DNA of 64,000 nt from Pseudovibrio sp. Tun.PSC04-5.I4 (lineage in GTDB: Bacteria; Pseudomonadota; Alphaproteobacteria; Rhizobiales; Stappiaceae), in assembly GCF_900104145.1 (NCBI RefSeq), contig NZ_FNLB01000001.1, forward strand, positions 496,001 through 560,000, given 5' to 3'. Of this stretch, positions 62,469 to 64,000 are shown piece by piece. Position 1 is the first letter of the stretch; each line of letters opens with the position of its first letter. Below the pieces are notes generated by a model. It ran no database searches and was not told the origin of the DNA. It saw nothing but the letters and a program-made list of their open reading frames with translations. The position numbers were made by a program, and so were the translations under genes.

Positions 62469-64000
62469 TCAAGCCACTGGTGTTTGTGAGAGGTGATCTG
62501 AAAGACGAATTGCGAGAGCGACAATTGTTAGGGTTGGGTTCGCCGCCCCGCAAGTTGGAAACACGGAACTACCCGCCACATACAAGTTAGCTAATGAATG
62601 CAAGCGGCAGTCCTCATCCACAACACCTTGTTTAGCCTCGGTATGCATCCGGGTTGTTCCCATGTGATGGTATCCAGTGAAGACCTCAGACAAATCCGTG
62701 GGATCAGTGATGCCCAACTGAAGCCGGCCTAGACCGGCCGCTCCGAATGCTCGTCCGACGATCTTATGGGTCTCGTTTAAGCTTTCCAAATCACTTGTAG
62801 CCACACGCCAGTCCAGTGCCGCGCGCCGCATACCTAATGCATCACGATCATTGGTAAGTGTGACGCGGCTGTCCCGGTTAGGTGCTTGTTCTGCATCCTG
62901 ACGCAGCAACACATGGCTGATCTGGTCTCCCTGAAACAACCGGCGTTTAATATTACGAGTGATCCCAACAAATACTGAACTTGGGGATTCCAAAACATTA
63001 CATGCCCGCTCAGAAAGACGTTCAGGAACTTCTCCTTGAGCGAAGGTCTTGGCAAGTGTAGAAAACGATAACCAAGCATGATCACGAAAATCATCATTGC
63101 GGGCATTGTCTTTCCAAACCACCGATAAGAAAGCGGTGTTGTTCAAAAGCCCACGCTCACGCACCAAAGCCGGGTTTACCTTTAACCCAATACGCAGATC
63201 TGTCGAATCTGTTGCTTGACTATAATAATCGAGGTTTTGACGGTCATCAGACAACATTAAACTGCTGGTTTCGATATTCAGGTGGTCCATAAAATAACGA
63301 CCTACAAGGTCGTTTTCATTTCCCAAACCAGCTGATCGCTGTTTATTTGTGGCTAACAATATGCGGGCGTTTTCGATACCCCCACACGCAAGCACGAAAC
63401 GGGACGCAGCGATCTTTGCCTGTTTGCCACCAAGTGTTTTAACCGTCAGTTTCTCAACCACATTGTTGCCGTCAGCAAGCTGAATGTCGGTCACATTGGC
63501 GTGCAAGATACAGCGTATGTTCTTTGATGCAGCGATATCATCTTGATAAGTAGTTGCAAAACGTGTGGGAGGGCTTTGCTGATAAACAGAATGGTGTACC
63601 AACTCTCCAGGTAAATTGAGTGCTGCACCCTCTAAGCGCCCGTCCCATTCCTGTTTGCTGTATTTGTATTCTCCCAACTCTAGGTAGAACTGACTGCGTT
63701 CGTAAAACGGATCCAGATCTGCACGAGCTATGGGCCAACCCGTGTTGCCCGTGCAATCACGCGCTTCAAAATCAATGGGATCGAGCGGTGCGCATTGTCC
63801 GGTCCAATGTCCGGTCGTGCCGCCAAACTGGCGTAACCGTGAATACGAAAGGTCTGTATTAGTGTGCCCCTTCAACGGACCATCATAGAGCTCTTGAGTT
63901 TCATCTTCATAACTCAAGCCACCAGCCTCAATAAGGATCACTTCTCGATATTTTTTCGAAAGCTCCAGTGCCATCACAATACCGGCTGCTCCAGCGCCGA
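62469..64000 (-). CDS. GMC-family oxidoreductase, N-terminus outside the window
   Basis: At least 510 residues; the gene continues beyond the right edge. The visible N-part reads GAGAAGIVMALELSKKY, the FAD Rossmann motif, then VILIEAGG. QFGGTTGHWTGQCAPLDPID is the substrate-side loop. The C-terminal domain has FTGYHHMGTTRMHTEAKQGV with the catalytic His pair, LYVAGSSVFPTCGAANPTLT and a short tail. GMC enzymes oxidise alcohols or sugars; the substrate cannot be set. A linked Tat-type small subunit suggests a periplasmic dehydrogenase, with electrons passing to a quinone or cytochrome (inference). Confidence 0.85.
   Translation of the reverse strand, partial: GAGAAGIVMALELSKKYREVILIEAGGLSYEDETQELYDGPLKGHTNTDLSYSRLRQFGGTTGHWTGQCAPLDPIDFEARDCTGNTGWPIARADLDPFYERSQFYLELGEYKYSKQEWDGRLEGAALNLPGELVHHSVYQQSPPTRFATTYQDDIAASKNIRCILHANVTDIQLADGNNVVEKLTVKTLGGKQAKIAASRFVLACGGIENARILLATNKQRSAGLGNENDLVGRYFMDHLNIETSSLMLSDDRQNLDYYSQATDSTDLRIGLKVNPALVRERGLLNNTAFLSVVWKDNARNDDFRDHAWLSFSTLAKTFAQGEVPERLSERACNVLESPSSVFVGITRNIKRRLFQGDQISHVLLRQDAEQAPNRDSRVTLTNDRDALGMRRAALDWRVATSDLESLNETHKIVGRAFGAAGLGRLQLGITDPTDLSEVFTGYHHMGTTRMHTEAKQGVVDEDCRLHSLANLYVAGSSVFPTCGAANPTLTIVALAIRLSDHLSQTPVA

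Overview
This window looks like accessory-rich chromosome or large-plasmid DNA of a heterotrophic marine-type alphaproteobacterium of moderate GC content. The basis is a rhizobial-type glpSTPQUV glycerol importer, a rhizobial-type matPQM-matAB malonate locus and three TRAP systems. A Pseudovibrio/Stappia-like source is an inference from gene content and could not be tested here. Almost every intact gene encodes uptake or catabolism of a small organic molecule, usually with its own local regulator. No tRNA, rRNA, CRISPR array, phage module or replication origin was seen.

Layout. 1-3.4 kb is a mobile-element zone: the start of an IS66 tnpA running off the left edge, a decayed IS66 tnpC, a 59-residue HTH-like ORF and a complete IS30-family element with 30-bp inverted repeats. 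3.4-4.6 kb is largely non-coding and holds twelve tandem GTCT units. 4.6-10.7 kb is glpSTPQUV. 11.0-13.7 kb is an amidase gene split cleanly by an IS256-family element with a 9-bp target duplication, followed by a TAXI-type TRAP pair (13.9-16.7 kb). 16.8-23.1 kb is an iron/sugar-phosphate-type ABC importer with an inositol-monophosphatase-like enzyme and a divergent LacI regulator whose likely operator is visible.

23.5-33.8 kb joins an alpha/beta hydrolase, a kynureninase operon (XRE-cupin regulator, VOC-cupin fusion, kynU), a branched-chain-type ABC importer and a convergent pobA. 33.9-36.1 kb is a gene graveyard (IS6 transposase tail, Gfo/Idh tail, RbsC tail) around a GntR gene. 36.1-42.5 kb is a GntR-uxuA-TRAP-dehydrogenase set for hexuronate or aldonate use, in which the TRAP large permease carries a frameshift in a C run. 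42.9-44.1 kb is an isolated Wza-like export lipoprotein.

44.3-48.8 kb is a tryptophanase locus: tnaA, an aromatic amino-acid permease, pyridoxal kinase and RidA. It is preceded by a 34-codon ORF that carries the TnaC spacing W-x3-D-x7-P and is the most interesting feature of the window. 49.5-55.2 kb is a TetR-controlled beta-oxidation operon. 55.5-62.0 kb is the malonate operon. 62.1-64.0 kb holds a GMC oxidoreductase (running off the right edge) with a small Tat-type partner.
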